Shown: positions 7,159 to 7,354 of the stretch, piece after piece
How the letters are laid out: every line of letters starts with the position of its first letter
Position numbering within the stretch: position 1 is the stretch's first letter
DNA from: Clostridium sp. UBA3947
Lineage (GTDB): Bacteria > Bacillota > Clostridia > Clostridiales > Clostridiaceae
Direction of reading: 5' to 3'
NCBI GenBank assembly: GCA_002385545.1
Contig: DGDR01000063.1
Location: 1 to 7,354, forward strand
Length of the DNA stretch: 7,354 nt
Program-made: the position numbers and the translations under genes
The notes under the pieces: generated by a model
Databases searched by the model: none
What the model was told of the DNA's origin: nothing
The model's input: the letters and a program-made list of their open reading frames with translations, nothing else

Positions 7159-7334
7159 ACATATTGCCATGTAAAATATACGTCATCTTTAATAAAGCCT
7201 TTTTTCTTATAAAGCATATAGGCTGCAGTGTTGTTTATATCTACCTTTATTTTTACCTTATCATAACCAGCCTTATATAGTATGTTTAATAGGTGATTTA
7301 GTAGTGCATTGGCTAAACCTTTTCCCCTATAAGC
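7140..7334 (-). CDS. GNAT-family N-acetyltransferase, C-terminal part only (contig end)
   Basis: Only the last 64 residues are genuine. They show the acetyl-CoA-binding motif A of the GNAT fold, YRGKGLANALLNHLL (R-x-x-G-x-G/A type), then a beta strand (KVKIKVDI) and motif B-like NNTAAYMLYKKKGF, ending in QYVKKDGQ. GNAT enzymes move an acetyl group from acetyl-CoA to an amine. The substrate-recognising N-terminal half is missing, so neither substrate nor subfamily can be named. An open frame appears to start with MCIRDR at 7352, but those six codons are sequencing adapter, apart from the last base of the sixth. The natural protein continues upstream beyond the contig. Its stop codon lies in the loop of an intrinsic terminator, so it is probably the last gene of its own transcription unit and not part of the miaB operon. 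Confidence 0.85.
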   Translation of the reverse strand, partial: AYRGKGLANALLNHLLNILYKAGYDKVKIKVDINNTAAYMLYKKKGFIKDDVYFTWQYVKKDGQ

Positions 7335-7335
7335 C

Positions 7336-7354
7336 CTGTCTCTTATACACATCT
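7336..7354. other. Nextera / Tn5 mosaic-end adapter sequence (artefact)
   Basis: The last 19 bases, CTGTCTCTTATACACATCT, match exactly the reverse complement of the engineered Tn5 mosaic end used in tagmentation libraries. The sequence lies flush with the window edge in the orientation expected of untrimmed read-through (insert, then adapter). It is a hybrid of the natural Tn5 inside and outside ends rather than either one, so it is a library remnant and not a transposon scar. On the minus strand it translates as MCIRD plus the first two bases of an Arg codon. Positions 7336-7354 should not be treated as genomic. Confidence 0.97.

Noticed and set aside
7336..7354. A natural Tn5/IS50 end or other mobile-element boundary
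   Set aside because: The 19-mer is the synthetic mosaic end, differing from both natural IS50 ends. It sits exactly at the sequence edge with no transposase or target duplication.
1..7354. CRISPR array, prophage, toxin-antitoxin, defence island or other undescribed system
   Set aside because: There are no regularly spaced repeats, and all substantial coding sequence is explained by four housekeeping genes and one acetyltransferase fragment. The only non-coding stretch above 100 bp is the miaB leader.
1..7354. tRNA or rRNA genes
   Set aside because: No cloverleaf-like segment with a T-loop signature, and no rRNA-like GC-rich conserved stretch, was seen in the intergenic DNA.

Overview
The window is visibly AT-rich DNA with clostridial-style genes: strong AGGAG-type ribosome binding sites, many Ile/Lys/Asn residues, and MutS and MutL of the Gram-positive kind. 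The gene order miaB-mutS-mutL-miaA, with all genes on the minus strand, is the familiar Clostridium-type (class Clostridia, Bacillota) arrangement, in which hfq usually follows miaA. No species can be named from this sequence alone.

Layout, read in the direction of transcription (right to left): 7336-7354 is not genomic DNA but an exact copy of the engineered Tn5 mosaic end used in Nextera libraries. 7140-7334 is the C-terminal part of a GNAT N-acetyltransferase cut off by that contig end. A strong hairpin terminator (7111-7158) overlaps its stop codon. A 150-180 bp leader follows, with a candidate promoter and a stem-loop. Then come miaB (5624-6955, start corrected to the inner Met), a 10-bp perfect intercistronic hairpin, mutS (2934-5573), mutL (1057-2916, 17-nt gap) and miaA (87-1019, 37-nt gap). 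Positions 1-86 hold no gene I can support.

The four complete genes look like one transcription unit serving two jobs. MutS and MutL form methyl-independent mismatch repair: MutS finds the mismatch, and MutL, which carries the complete endonuclease motif, nicks the new strand. Both proteins have plausible beta-clamp-binding peptides. MiaA and MiaB act in succession on A37 of tRNAs that read UNN codons: MiaA adds the dimethylallyl group (i6A37) and MiaB adds the methylthio group (ms2i6A37). The mismatch repair pair is thus nested between the two enzymes of one tRNA modification pathway.

I found no undescribed system. The firmest unusual observation is the adapter at the right edge, which creates a false protein start (MCIRDR). 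Next come the miaB start correction and the non-coding stem-loops around miaB.
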